A stretch of DNA of 64,000 nt from Rhizobium herbae (GCF_017873135.1 NZ_JAGGJV010000002.1:620001-684000); one strand, 5' to 3'. Positions 9,151 to 18,278 are shown, numbered from the stretch's first letter. The notes: generated from the sequence alone by a model not told the origin. Translations and numbers: made by a program.

Positions 9151-9720
9151 CTATTCGTCCCCGGCCAGCCGGGCAATCGCTTGTCTGACGCGGGCAAGAC
9201 GGATCCCCGGCGTGGTGGCTTTCAGGAGCGGCAGGATGAGCATGTATTGGCCGGTCTTGTCGAGGCTCGCGAAGGCGGCCGCGGCCTGCACATTTTCGGC
9301 AAGAGCCGCCGCCAGATCCTCCGGCAGCCCGGCCTTGCCCTGCGGCTCGTAGGCCACCGCCCAGCGCCCGTCCGCCTGCGCCGCCGCCACTTCCGCGAGG
9401 CCGGCTGCCCGCATCCGTCCGGCTTCAGAGAGCGCCGCCACCCGATCGACATTCAGCCGCGACCACGGACTTTTCCCTCGCCGGGGCGAGTAGCGCTGCA
9501 GATAGGATTTTTCGTCAAACCCCTTCCGCTGGCTGTCGATCCAGCCGTAGCAGAGGGCAACGTCAAGGGCTTCGCCGATGGTGATCAGGCGGATGGTCGC
9601 GTTTTTCTTGGCGATCAGCAGCCAGATGCCGAGGAACTGGGCGTGGTGGGTGGCGAGCCAGGTTTCCCATTCGGCTGATGTGGTGAAGGCGTGGGGGGCT
9701 GGAGTGTCCGCTGGTTTCAT
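9151..9720 (-). CDS. YdeI/OmpD-associated family protein
   Basis: A 189-residue protein with the typical N-terminal 'EWETWLATHH' and the conserved core 'ITIGEALDVALCYGWIDSQRKGFDEKSYLQRYSPR' (about residues 45-80), followed by 'SPWSRLNVDRVAALSEAGRM'. The C-terminal part is alanine-rich and helical. The family is widespread but poorly understood; E. coli YdeI has been linked to stress and antimicrobial-peptide tolerance. This is the last gene before the AT-rich insert, and the base composition changes sharply just upstream of its start codon. Confidence 0.88.
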   Translation of the reverse strand: MKPADTPAPHAFTTSAEWETWLATHHAQFLGIWLLIAKKNATIRLITIGEALDVALCYGWIDSQRKGFDEKSYLQRYSPRRGKSPWSRLNVDRVAALSEAGRMRAAGLAEVAAAQADGRWAVAYEPQGKAGLPEDLAAALAENVQAAAAFASLDKTGQYMLILPLLKATTPGIRLARVRQAIARLAGDE

Positions 9721-9894
9721 CGATAGTTAGCTTTGCATAGAACCTAATGGCAGCCGCATTATTCGTCATTTTTTCATAGTAGTCCCGTAATCCACAAGAT
9801 TTGCAACAGAAAGCTGTTCTGAAAATGCATACAAGTTCTTTTACGTGTAATTTTTGATAAAATACTGAATTCCACGATTCGAGGATTTAGTTTG

Positions 9895-10455
9895 ATGAAA
9901 AAGCGATTCGAAGACTGGGCAAAACTTTCCAGCAATAGCGATGCTGTTGTGAAAAAAACTCCGCACACTCCAATAAAATTCGTTGAAATCAGTGATTTTC
10001 AAAAGTTGGAGGACAAGCTTCTTCTATATAGGTCCCTATACGGCGAGCTGCCCCCTGAACTGGGAAATTTTATTGACGATTTATCTAGGAAAACGTTTGG
10101 CGTTACGGAAGAGAACACAAGGTTTCAATTTCCAGAAGAATATCAAGATCTACCGGAGTGGGATTCTGAACGATGGGCGATCGATAGTAGTTTCTACAGG
10201 CATGAACTGCAGTTTGAAACCGCCGATGTAACCGACGATGAGGCCGTTAAGGTGCTGTTAAACCTGGGGCTGGACTTCAGAGATACTCGAGGCTGGCCCC
10301 TCCAATCCACAAAATATTTTTGCCGCCAAGCGGAAGCTGCTGCCAAAAAAATCATGGGAAGAATGCCTGACCGAAGTGCTGTACAATTCGAGTCTTGGGC
10401 GAAGGCATTGGAGCGAGATGCAGCGCGATATATGGCAAGGAAAAAGCCTATATAA
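9895..10455 (+). CDS. Unrecognised 186-aa protein, first gene of the AT-rich insert
   Basis: The product is soluble and charged (KK-rich N-terminus, acidic middle), with no signal peptide or membrane segment. The most ordered stretch is helical, around 'LEDKLLLYRSLYGELPPELGNFIDDLSRKTFGV' (quoted as residues ~40-72) and the C-terminal 'FESWAKALERDAARYMARKK'. I do not recognise a family. The start is the ATG at 9895 with GAGGA 9 bp before it. Its AT-rich codon use contrasts with all neighbours except the next gene, which starts 45 bp downstream on the same strand. The two probably form one transferred operon, making this a likely partner (regulator, effector or trigger) of the ATPase-TOPRIM protein. 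Confidence 0.7.
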   Translation: MKKRFEDWAKLSSNSDAVVKKTPHTPIKFVEISDFQKLEDKLLLYRSLYGELPPELGNFIDDLSRKTFGVTEENTRFQFPEEYQDLPEWDSERWAIDSSFYRHELQFETADVTDDEAVKVLLNLGLDFRDTRGWPLQSTKYFCRQAEAAAKKIMGRMPDRSAVQFESWAKALERDAARYMARKKPI

Positions 10456-10500
10456 CCTCACCGTTTAAAACTTAATCTCCATTATTATCTAGGGTATTTG

Positions 10501-12282
10501 ATGCTCCATCAATTCACGAATGTAGAGTTCAGTAGATTTAAGGCTTTTCGACAGTTCAATTTAAAATTGAAGCACTTCAATATTTTGGTTGGGCCTAATA
10601 ATGCCGGGAAATCCACTATCCTCGCGGCATTTCGTATTCTTGCTGCTGCAATGAGAAAAGCGTCAGCCCGAAAGGCTACACTGGTTCGTGGGCCAGGCGG
10701 TATGGTCACTGGTTATGAAATTGACCTATCCACAATATCGGTGGCTGAAGAGAATATATTCTATAATTATGATGATGATGAAGCGGCGTCAGTTAAATTT
10801 ACCTTATCCAATCAAAATTCTCTCACTCTGTATTTTCCGGAGCAAGGAATATGCCATTTGCTTCCCGATGCCCAGGGTAAACATTTTGCGAATCCTTCCG
10901 ATTTTGGCAAGCATTTCAATGCACCGATAGGATTTGTCCCTATACTTGGTCCTGTGGACCATCACGAGCAACTTTATGCAAAAGAAGCTGCACGCTTAGC
11001 CTTGTTTAGTTACATTGCTGCCCGAAATTTTCGAAATATCTGGCATCATTTCCCTGAAAAATTTGATGAATTTCGATCACTGCTACAAGAAACCTGGCCA
11101 GGTATGGACATACAGCGGCCTGAGATTGATAGATCACACGATAAACCCAGGCTACATATGTACTGCCCAGAAAATCGGTTGCCTCGGGAGCTTTTCTGGG
11201 CTGGTTTTGGCTTTCAGGTCTGGTGCCAAATGCTTACGCATGTGATCCAGTCCAGTGGAGTCTCTCTATTCTTGATAGATGAGCCCGATATTTATCTTCA
11301 TTCCGAGTTGCAGAGACAACTCCTTGGGATACTTCGAAATCTTGGCCCAGATATTCTCTTGGCAACTCATTCTACCGAGATGATTTCGGAAGCGGAAACA
11401 AATGACATCATTCTAATCAACAAAGGGAAGACTTCTGGCAGCCGCATTAAGGATCCATCGCAGCTGTCGAGGGTCTTCAATGTCCTGGGTTCAAATTTGA
11501 ATCCAATACTCACTCAGCTTGCTAAGACGCGGCGCGTAGTCTTTGTCGAGGGTAAAGATTTTCAAATTATTGGAAAATTTGCGCGAAAGCTAGGACAGCA
11601 AGGCATTGGAAACAGGCGTGATTTTGCCGTCGTTCCTGTGGAGGGCTTTAACCCGGAGCGCATTCGCAACCTCAAGGCCGGCATGGAAACTACTTTGGGT
11701 GGAAAAATTTCTGCTGCTGCTATATTGGACAGGGACTATAGGAGCGACGAGGAGCGACAGTTCATTATTGGTAAGTGCGAAGAATTCTGCGATATAGTCG
11801 TTATTCATAAATGCAAAGAAATTGAGAATTTTTTGCTTGTGATTAGTGCGATTAACCGAGCGATTGAGATCAGACTAAAAGAGCAGGCAAAGCGTTCTGG
11901 AAGAAAACTACCAAAAGACTCCATAGATATAACAAGTGAACTTATTTCGTTTTGTGAAGAAAGTAAAAGTTATATTTCCGCTCAATATATAACAAGCAGG
12001 ACCCGGTTTGATAAGGAACACAGATCGGGTAGCAACGAAGCAAAACTCGCTGAGATCGCATTGACCAAATTTGAGGCCGATTGGAAATCAACCGAGAGCC
12101 GCTTGCGCGTTGTACCCGGCAAAGACGCGTTGAGCGTTATCAACAAATACATTGGCAGTTCTCTCGGGATCAGCATTACTGAAACCGGGATTATAGACGC
12201 TATGCAAGTTCATGAGGTTCCTGCTGAAATGGTCCAGCTAATCCAGAATCTTGAGGAGTTCTGTAGGCGTTCCAGTGAGTAA
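10501..12282 (+). CDS. ATPase-TOPRIM protein, OLD/PARIS-like (candidate defence nuclease)
   Basis: A 593-residue two-domain protein. The N-terminal half is an SMC/ABC-type AAA ATPase: Walker A 'GPNNAGKST' at about residues 31-39, Walker B 'LFLIDEPD' with Asp260-Glu261, and a switch histidine at 290 in 'LLATHSTEM'. The C-terminal half carries a TOPRIM fold: Glu350 in 'VVFVEGKD', the Asp pair 410/412 in 'ILDRDYR', and 'KEIENFLL' around residue 442, a pattern seen in DUF4435/OLD-type TOPRIM domains. Relatives (OLD, GajA, AriA/AriB of PARIS) use ATP sensing to control nuclease action against phage. No GajB-type helicase or reverse transcriptase is adjacent. The ATG at 10501 is used rather than the TTG just before it. 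Base composition shows it was acquired. The defence role is inferred. Confidence 0.82.
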   Translation: MLHQFTNVEFSRFKAFRQFNLKLKHFNILVGPNNAGKSTILAAFRILAAAMRKASARKATLVRGPGGMVTGYEIDLSTISVAEENIFYNYDDDEAASVKFTLSNQNSLTLYFPEQGICHLLPDAQGKHFANPSDFGKHFNAPIGFVPILGPVDHHEQLYAKEAARLALFSYIAARNFRNIWHHFPEKFDEFRSLLQETWPGMDIQRPEIDRSHDKPRLHMYCPENRLPRELFWAGFGFQVWCQMLTHVIQSSGVSLFLIDEPDIYLHSELQRQLLGILRNLGPDILLATHSTEMISEAETNDIILINKGKTSGSRIKDPSQLSRVFNVLGSNLNPILTQLAKTRRVVFVEGKDFQIIGKFARKLGQQGIGNRRDFAVVPVEGFNPERIRNLKAGMETTLGGKISAAAILDRDYRSDEERQFIIGKCEEFCDIVVIHKCKEIENFLLVISAINRAIEIRLKEQAKRSGRKLPKDSIDITSELISFCEESKSYISAQYITSRTRFDKEHRSGSNEAKLAEIALTKFEADWKSTESRLRVVPGKDALSVINKYIGSSLGISITETGIIDAMQVHEVPAEMVQLIQNLEEFCRRSSE

Positions 12283-12442
12283 CTTTCGCGAATCGTTTAG
12301 CCGATTCCTGTCGTAATTACGTGAGTTCCCCTGGCCACTAACCGCAGAAGTCATCCGATCGACCTTTTCGCTGGCGCTGTGTTCCAAGCGTTTGTAAGGT
12401 GCCGAAATACTGCGTCCTGCTCCTCCATGTCGGAACAGAAGA

Positions 12443-12462
12443 GAGGCGGCCTAAGCCGCCTC
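12443..12462 (-). terminator. Hairpin around the stop codon of the fadJ-like gene
   Basis: GAGGCGGC (12443-12450) and GCCGCCTC (12455-12462) form an 8-bp stem. The 4-base loop contains the stop codon of the minus-strand fadJ-like gene (12451-12453). Only a weak T-rich stretch follows on the minus strand, so it is a moderate terminator candidate. Confidence 0.5.
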
Positions 12463-14664
12463 CCTCTTCCCATACGGATCAAACCGCCCATAAAACGTCT
12501 CGCCCTTCGCCGCCATGTCCTTCAGCAACGGCGTCGGCTGGAAATGCGCTCCGTAAGTCTTGGCCAACTTTTCGCACAATTCCACGAACGTCTTCACGCC
12601 CATGCCGTCGATATAGCTCAGCGTGCCGCCGGTATAAGGCGCGAAGCCGAAGCCGAGGATGGAGCCGACGTCGGCTTCGCGGGGGTCGGTGACGATGCCT
12701 TCTTCGATGGTGCGGGCGGCTTCGAGCGCGATGGTGACGAGGAAGCGCTGCTTGATCGTCTCGACGTCAAAGCTGTCGGCCGGCTTTTGCGGGTAGAGGT
12801 CCTTGAGGCCCGGCCAGAGCGACTTCTTGGCGGGCTTGGCGGGGTAGTCGTAAAAGCCCTTGCCGTTCTTGCGGCCGCGGCGGTCGAGGTCGTCGACCAG
12901 TTTGTTGATCAGCGCCATGTGCCGCGGATCGACGGCGCCTTCGCCCAGATCGGCGATCGAGGCCTTGAGGATCTTCTGGGAGAGGTCGATCGCCACTTCG
13001 TCGTTGAGCGACAGTGGGCCGACCGGCATGCCGGCCATCTTGGCAATGTTCTCGATCATTGCCGCCGGCACGCCTTCGATCAGCATGTCATAGGCTTCGT
13101 GGATATAGCGGAAGACGCAGCGGTTGACGTAGAAGCCGCGCGTGTCGTTGACGACGATCGGCGTCTTCTTGATGCTAGCGACGAAATCGAGCGCGGTGGC
13201 CAGCGCCACGTCGCCGGTTTCCTTGCCGAGGATGACTTCCGTCAGCATCATCTTTTCGACCGGCGAGAAGAAGTGGATGCCGATGAACTGGGCCGGGCGC
13301 TTGGAATTCTTTGCAAGACCGGTGATCGGCAGCGTCGAGGTGTTGGAGGCAAAGATGGCGTCGTCCGCCAGCACGGCTTCGACCTTCTCGATCACGTCCT
13401 TCTTCACCTGGCGATCCTCGAACACGGCCTCGACGACGAGCTTGACGTCCTTGAGGTCGCTGTAGTCGGCCGACGGGGTGATCAGCGCCAGCAGGGCTTC
13501 GCCCTGTTCCTGTGTCATCCGTCCCTTACCGATCGAATCCTTCACCAGGCCTTCCGAATGGGTCTTGCCCTTGGTGGCGGCTTCCATGTCGCGGTCGATC
13601 AGGGTGACGGCGATACCGGCGGCGGCCGAGACATAGGCGATCGAGGCGCCCATGAAGCCGGCGCCGACGACGCCGATCTGCTTCAGGTCCGCCTTCGGGA
13701 TGCCGGCAGGCCGCCGGGCGCCCTTGCCGAGTTCCTGCATCGAGACGAACAGCGAGCGGATCATCGAGAAGGCCTCGGTGGTCTGCAGGATTTCGGTGAA
13801 ATAGCGCTGCTCGATCTTCAGCCCCGTATCGAAGGGAACCTGCAGGCCTTCATAGACGCATTTGAGGATGGCAAGGCCGCCCGGGTAGTTGCCGGATGTC
13901 TCGCGGCGCAGGATGGCGGAAGCGGCCGGCCAGAGCTGGGCCGCAGCCGGCGTCCAGATGCCGCCACCGGGAACCTTGTAGCCCTTCTCGTCCCAGGGCT
14001 GGACCGGCTTCAGGCCATTCCTGATCATCGCCTTGGCAGCATTGATCAGCTCGGCGGGCTCGGCGATCTCGTGGATCAGGCCCATCGCCTTGGCGCGCTG
14101 CGGGGTGAGCGACGAGCCGGTGGTCATCATCTGCAGGGCGTCCTGCGCATTGGTGAGACGTGGAACACGCTGCGTGCCGCCGGCGCCCGGGAAGATGCCG
14201 ACCTTGACCTCGGGAAGGGCGAGCTTCACCGCCTTGGAATTGGCGGCAACGCGGCCGTGGCACGCCAGCGACAGTTCGAAGGCGCCGCCCATGCAGGTAC
14301 CGTTGATGGCGGACACCCACGGCTTGCCGCAGGTTTCGAGCTTGCGGAACAGGCCGGTCATCTGGCCGGTCAGCTCGAACAGTTTTTGCGCCGCGTTGTC
14401 CGGATCGATCTTCTTCTGCTGTTCTTGAAAGGTGAACATGCCCTTGATCATCGACAGGTCGGCGCCGCCGGAGAAGGACGACTTGCCGGAGGTGAAGACG
14501 ACGCCCTTGACGGCCGCATCGGCAACGGTCTCGTCGATGATGGCGTCGAGTTCCTTCATCACCTCGACGGTGAAGACGTTCATCGATTTGTCGGGCATGT
14601 TCCAGGTGACGAGCGCAATGCCGTCGGCGTCGGTTTCGATGGTGAAATTGGTGTAGCTGCTCAT
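12451..14664 (-). CDS. fadJ: Trifunctional-type beta-oxidation enzyme (enoyl-CoA hydratase / 3-hydroxyacyl-CoA dehydrogenase)
   Basis: A 737-residue protein that hydrates enoyl-CoA and then oxidises the 3-hydroxyacyl-CoA with NAD+. The crotonase domain (residues ~1-190) has the oxyanion motif 'GKSSFSGGADLSMI' and 'LPEVKVGIFPGAGGTQRVP'. The dehydrogenase domain begins near residue 325 with the NAD-binding 'GVVGAGFMGASIAY' and continues through 'FFSPVEKMMLTEVI'. The ATG at 14664 is preceded by AGAGGA; a longer frame would run back into the palindromic repeat. It is the last gene of a three-gene operon with a thiolase and an acyl-CoA dehydrogenase. It could equally be called fadB. Confidence 0.88.
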   Translation of the reverse strand: MSSYTNFTIETDADGIALVTWNMPDKSMNVFTVEVMKELDAIIDETVADAAVKGVVFTSGKSSFSGGADLSMIKGMFTFQEQQKKIDPDNAAQKLFELTGQMTGLFRKLETCGKPWVSAINGTCMGGAFELSLACHGRVAANSKAVKLALPEVKVGIFPGAGGTQRVPRLTNAQDALQMMTTGSSLTPQRAKAMGLIHEIAEPAELINAAKAMIRNGLKPVQPWDEKGYKVPGGGIWTPAAAQLWPAASAILRRETSGNYPGGLAILKCVYEGLQVPFDTGLKIEQRYFTEILQTTEAFSMIRSLFVSMQELGKGARRPAGIPKADLKQIGVVGAGFMGASIAYVSAAAGIAVTLIDRDMEAATKGKTHSEGLVKDSIGKGRMTQEQGEALLALITPSADYSDLKDVKLVVEAVFEDRQVKKDVIEKVEAVLADDAIFASNTSTLPITGLAKNSKRPAQFIGIHFFSPVEKMMLTEVILGKETGDVALATALDFVASIKKTPIVVNDTRGFYVNRCVFRYIHEAYDMLIEGVPAAMIENIAKMAGMPVGPLSLNDEVAIDLSQKILKASIADLGEGAVDPRHMALINKLVDDLDRRGRKNGKGFYDYPAKPAKKSLWPGLKDLYPQKPADSFDVETIKQRFLVTIALEAARTIEEGIVTDPREADVGSILGFGFAPYTGGTLSYIDGMGVKTFVELCEKLAKTYGAHFQPTPLLKDMAAKGETFYGRFDPYGKREAA

Positions 14665-14744
14665 GATGGGAATTCCTCTCCCTTGAAATCTTGGCTTCGC
14701 TCGATGCCGCCGCCTCCCGTTGGGGCGATCCGGCCGGGTTAAGT

Positions 14745-14841
14745 CCCTCCCCCTTGTGGGGAGGGGTTGGGGAGGGGCTTCTTGCCTCGTGACGGAAACC
14801 CCTCCCGGCCCTTCGGGCCACCCTCCCCACAAGGGGGAGGG
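14745..14841. repeat. Palindromic intergenic repeat (copy 1)
   Basis: Perfect 21-bp inverted arms at 14745-14765 and 14821-14841 (each itself near-palindromic, CCCTCCCC...GGGGAGGG) enclose a 55-bp centre containing GGCCCTTCGGGCC. It lies between the thiolase and fadJ-like genes of one operon. Its layout resembles the large palindromic intergenic elements known from rhizobia (RIME type). Confidence 0.75.
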
Positions 14842-14848
14842 GAAGACC

Positions 14849-16057
14849 TCACACCCGTTCGATAATCGTCGCCGTGCCCATGCCTGCGCCGATGCAAAGG
14901 GTGACCAGCGCGGTCTGCTTGCCGCGGCGTTCAAGTTCGTCGAGCACGGTGCCGAGGATCATCGCGCCGGTGGCCCCGAGCGGATGGCCCATGGCGATGG
15001 CGCCACCGTTGACGTTGATCCTGTCATGGCTGATGTCGAAGGCCTGCATGAAGCGCAGGACGACGGCGGCAAAGGCTTCGTTGAGCTCGAACAGGTCGAT
15101 ATCGGCAATGGTCATGCCAGCGCGCTTCAAAAGCTTTTCGGTGACGTCGACCGGGCCGGTCAGCATCAGCGCCGGATCGGAGCCGATATTGGCGAATGCT
15201 TTTATACGGGCACGCGGTTTGAGGCCCATCGATTCACCGCCGGCCTTCGAGCCGAGCAGGACCGCTGCCGAGCCATCGACGATACCCGACGAGTTGCCGG
15301 CGTGGTGGACATAGTTGATCTTTTCGATTTCCGGATGCGCCTGGATGGCGACGGCGTCGAAGCCGCCCATCTCGCCGGGCATCTGGAAGGAGGGGTTGAG
15401 CGAGGCAAGGTTCTGCATCGTCGTCGTCGGACGCATATGCTCGTCCTTCGCCAAGATGACGATGCCGTTCTGATCCTTGACCGGGATCACCGACTTGTCG
15501 AAATAGCCGTTGTCCCAGGAATGGCCGGCACGCTTCTGGCTCTCGACGGCATAGGCATCGACGTCGTCGCGGGAGAAGCCGTATTTGGTGGCGATCAGGT
15601 CGGCGGAAACGCCCTGCGGCATGAAATAGCCGGGGAAGTTGACCGACGGATCCATGTACCAGGCGCCGCCGGACATGCCCATGCCGATGCGCGACATCGA
15701 TTCCACGCCGCCGGCAATGACGATGTCGTCGGCGCCATAGGCGATCTTGCCGGCCGCGATGTTGACGGCGTCGAGACCCGAGGCGCAGAAGCGCGAGATC
15801 TGCATGCCGGGCGCCTTGTTGGAATAGCCGGCCTCGAAGGCGGCGGCTTTCGGGATGACGGCGCCGGCCTCGAATACCGGATCGACGCAGCCCATGATGA
15901 TGTCGTCGACGGTGGACGTGTCGAGGCCGTTGCGGTCGCGCAGCGCCTGCAGCACCTTGGCAGCCAGACGCGGCGTCGGCACTTCGTGCAGGGCCCCATC
16001 CTTCTTGCCCCGGCCGCGCGGCGTGCGCACGTGGTCGTAAACGAAGACTTCGGTCAT
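14849..16057 (-). CDS. fadA: Acetyl-CoA C-acyltransferase (thiolase)
   Basis: A 402-residue thiolase that cleaves 3-ketoacyl-CoA to acetyl-CoA and a shortened acyl-CoA. The nucleophilic cysteine is in 'ISRFCASGLDAVNIAAG' (residue ~92). The second half holds 'NVNGGAIAMGHPLGATGA' with the active-site histidine, and the C-terminal 'LVTLCIGAGMGTATII' holds the second catalytic cysteine. It lies between the acyl-CoA dehydrogenase and FadJ-like genes on the same strand, separated from each by a palindromic repeat of about 100-140 bp, which may tune message stability within the operon. The ATG at 16057 is preceded by GGGAGAA. Confidence 0.92.
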   Translation of the reverse strand: MTEVFVYDHVRTPRGRGKKDGALHEVPTPRLAAKVLQALRDRNGLDTSTVDDIIMGCVDPVFEAGAVIPKAAAFEAGYSNKAPGMQISRFCASGLDAVNIAAGKIAYGADDIVIAGGVESMSRIGMGMSGGAWYMDPSVNFPGYFMPQGVSADLIATKYGFSRDDVDAYAVESQKRAGHSWDNGYFDKSVIPVKDQNGIVILAKDEHMRPTTTMQNLASLNPSFQMPGEMGGFDAVAIQAHPEIEKINYVHHAGNSSGIVDGSAAVLLGSKAGGESMGLKPRARIKAFANIGSDPALMLTGPVDVTEKLLKRAGMTIADIDLFELNEAFAAVVLRFMQAFDISHDRINVNGGAIAMGHPLGATGAMILGTVLDELERRGKQTALVTLCIGAGMGTATIIERV

Positions 16058-16105
16058 GATTGTTTCTCCCTATCGACCATCGGCCGTGAATTCATTGTTT
16101 TCCTG

Positions 16106-16241
16106 TTCTCCCCAGCGGGGAGAAGTGCCGAGCAACGCGAGGCGATGAGGGGGGCTCCGGCAAGGCCGGAGCCAGAAAAAGCTGCGCCTTCGGCGTCCCC
16201 TCATCCGGCCCTTCGGACCACCTTCTCCCCGCTGGGGAGAA
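16106..16241. repeat. Palindromic intergenic repeat (copy 2)
   Basis: Perfect 20-bp inverted arms at 16106-16125 and 16222-16241 (core TCTCCCC...GGGGAGA) surround smaller hairpins, including GGCTCCGGC/GCCGGAGCC near 16153-16173 and GCGCCTTCGGCG. It occupies the gap between the acyl-CoA dehydrogenase and thiolase genes. It has the same type of architecture as the repeat at 14745 but different arm sequence. Confidence 0.75.
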
Positions 16242-16254
16242 GAGGCAAGCTCAA

Positions 16255-18051
16255 TTAAAACGCCGCCGCATCCAGCGCCATCATCGTGTCGGCGCCGGTT
16301 TCGATGCGGGCCTTGCGCAGTGCCGTTTCCGGCATGATGCGTTCCATGAAGAATTTCGCCGTGACCAGCTTGTTCTTCAGGTACTCTTCACGCGCGGTAT
16401 CGCCCTCGGCCAGTTTTTCCTCCGCGGTCTTGGCGATCTTCGCCCACATATAGCCGAGCACGACGAGACCGAAGAGGTGCATATAGTCGGTCGAGCCGGC
16501 ACCGGCATTGTCGGGCTTGGCCATGGCATTGCCCATGAACCACATGGTCGCCGCCTGCAGGTCGTTCAAGCCCTTCTTCAGGCCCTTGGTGTAGACGACA
16601 AGCTTCTCGTCAGCGCGGTTTTCCTCACAGAAATCGCCGATTTCCTTGAACAGGGCGGTGATAGCGCGGCCGCCGTTCAGCGCCAGCTTGCGGCCAACGA
16701 GGTCGAGCGCCTGGATGCCGTTGGCACCTTCGTAGATCATGGCGATGCGGGCGTCGCGGACATACTGGCTCATGCCGTGTTCTTCGATATAACCGTGGCC
16801 GCCGAAGATCTGCTGGGCCATGACGGCGTGGTCGAAACCCTTGTCGGTCAAGACACCCTTGAGGATCGGGGTCATCAGGCCAAGGATATCGTCGGCGGTC
16901 TGGCGGTCCGCGTCATTGTCGCCGCGGTGCGCGATGTCGGATTTGAGCGCGGTCCACAGAGTGAAGGCGCGGCCGGCCTCGTTGAAGGCCTTGATGGTCA
17001 TCAGCGTACGGCGCACGTCCGGATGCACGATGATCGGGTCGGCTTTCTTGTCCGGCGCCTTGGCGCCGGAGAGCGAGCGGCCCTGGATGCGGTCGCGGGC
17101 GTAGTTGGCAGCGTTCTGATAGGCGACTTCGCTGACCGACAGGCCCTGCAGGCCGACGCCGAGGCGGGCCTCGTTCATCATCACGAACATGGCGTTGAGA
17201 CCCTTGTTCTCCGCGCCGATGAGATAGCCGACAGCCTCGTCATAATTCATGACGCAGGTCGAATTGCCGTGGATGCCCATCTTGTGTTCGATCGCACCGC
17301 AGGAGACCGTGTTGCGCGCACCGACCGAACCGTTAGCCTCGACATGGAATTTCGGCACGATGAACAGCGAGATGCCCTTTGTTCCCTCTGGCGCGCCCTC
17401 GATCCGGGCGATGACCAGATGGATGATATTGTCGGCCATGTCGTGTTCGCCGGCGGAGATGAAGATCTTCTGGCCGGACAGCTTGTAGGAGCCGTCGCCC
17501 TGCGGCACGGCCTTGGTCCGCAGCAGGCCGAGGTCGGTACCGCAATGCGGCTCGGTGAGATTCATCGTGCCGGTCCATTCGCCGGACACCATCCTCGGCA
17601 GGTAAGTGGCCTTCTGCGCGTCAGTGCCGTGCACGAGGATCGCGGCGATGGCGCCCTGGGTGAGACCAGGATACATGGTCAGCGCCATGTTGGCCGACGA
17701 CATATATTCTCCGATGGCGGTATGCAGCGTATAGGGCAGGCCTTGGCCGCCGAATTCCTCCGGCACCGACAGGCCGAGCCAGCCGCCCTCGCGATACTGG
17801 TCGAAGGCCTGCTTGTAGCCTTTCGGCGTCGTCACGGTCGCATCGTCGTTGCGCTTGCAGCCTTCCTGGTCGCCCGAAAGGTTGACCGGGAACAGCACTT
17901 CCTCGGCAAGCTTGGCCGCTTCGCCGACGATCGCCTCGATCATGTCGGGCGTCGCATCGGCAAAGCCGGGCAGGTTGTTGTAGCGCTCGATGCCGAGAAC
18001 GTCGTTGAGAATGAAAAGCGTGTCTTCGACCGGGGCCTTATAGCTGGGCAT
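16255..18051 (-). CDS. Acyl-CoA dehydrogenase with C-terminal extension
   Basis: A 598-residue FAD enzyme that catalyses the first beta-oxidation step, forming trans-2-enoyl-CoA. The family's N-terminal cap, central ACAD domains and the extra C-terminal domain of long bacterial members are all present. The catalytic base is the glutamate of '[17 protein letters not shown]' (residue ~440). '[17 protein letters not shown]' (residues ~165-180) is the acyl-CoA/FAD-binding loop. As first gene of the operon with thiolase and FadJ-like genes it probably carries the promoter. A 12-bp-arm palindrome lies 79 bp before its start. Confidence 0.9.
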   Translation of the reverse strand: MPSYKAPVEDTLFILNDVLGIERYNNLPGFADATPDMIEAIVGEAAKLAEEVLFPVNLSGDQEGCKRNDDATVTTPKGYKQAFDQYREGGWLGLSVPEEFGGQGLPYTLHTAIGEYMSSANMALTMYPGLTQGAIAAILVHGTDAQKATYLPRMVSGEWTGTMNLTEPHCGTDLGLLRTKAVPQGDGSYKLSGQKIFISAGEHDMADNIIHLVIARIEGAPEGTKGISLFIVPKFHVEANGSVGARNTVSCGAIEHKMGIHGNSTCVMNYDEAVGYLIGAENKGLNAMFVMMNEARLGVGLQGLSVSEVAYQNAANYARDRIQGRSLSGAKAPDKKADPIIVHPDVRRTLMTIKAFNEAGRAFTLWTALKSDIAHRGDNDADRQTADDILGLMTPILKGVLTDKGFDHAVMAQQIFGGHGYIEEHGMSQYVRDARIAMIYEGANGIQALDLVGRKLALNGGRAITALFKEIGDFCEENRADEKLVVYTKGLKKGLNDLQAATMWFMGNAMAKPDNAGAGSTDYMHLFGLVVLGYMWAKIAKTAEEKLAEGDTAREEYLKNKLVTAKFFMERIMPETALRKARIETGADTMMALDAAAF

Positions 18052-18129
18052 GTCTCGTGTTCCTCACCTGTAACCGTGTCACGGGGCGGCTTCTCCTGGA
18101 GCGCTCCGCGTCGTTTCCACTACGCTACA

Positions 18130-18161
18130 AAATTTTGACGTGCGCGTAAACGTCAAAATTT
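18130..18161. promoter_or_regulatory. Strong palindrome upstream of the beta-oxidation operon
   Basis: AAATTTTGACGT (18130-18141) and its exact reverse complement ACGTCAAAATTT (18150-18161) flank an 8-bp spacer. It lies in the promoter region of the acyl-CoA dehydrogenase gene. TGACGT/ACGTCA half-sites with a TAAACG centre resemble operators of MerR- or TetR-type regulators of fatty-acid and branched-chain amino-acid catabolism. The regulator is not encoded next door, so its identity is open. Confidence 0.6.
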
Positions 18162-18278
18162 ATCGGTTGGCAGAATTTGATCGATCACCGGACCGGCGAA
18201 CCGGGTGTGCCGAAACTATCTCCTGGAAGCCTCCCGCACCCAGCATGCGCGCAAATCGTTAAAAAATTTTCAGTCAGG

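Noticed and set aside
8687..9352. Possible plus-strand gene in the ydeI upstream gap
   Set aside because: It overlaps the 3' part of ydeI, has no ribosome-binding site and is made of hairpin sequence; better explained as a structured repeat.
12379..14742. Long plus-strand open frame opposite the fadJ-like gene
   Set aside because: Antisense to a clear enzyme gene; the composition (His/Asp/Arg-rich, no motifs) shows it is a codon-bias shadow.
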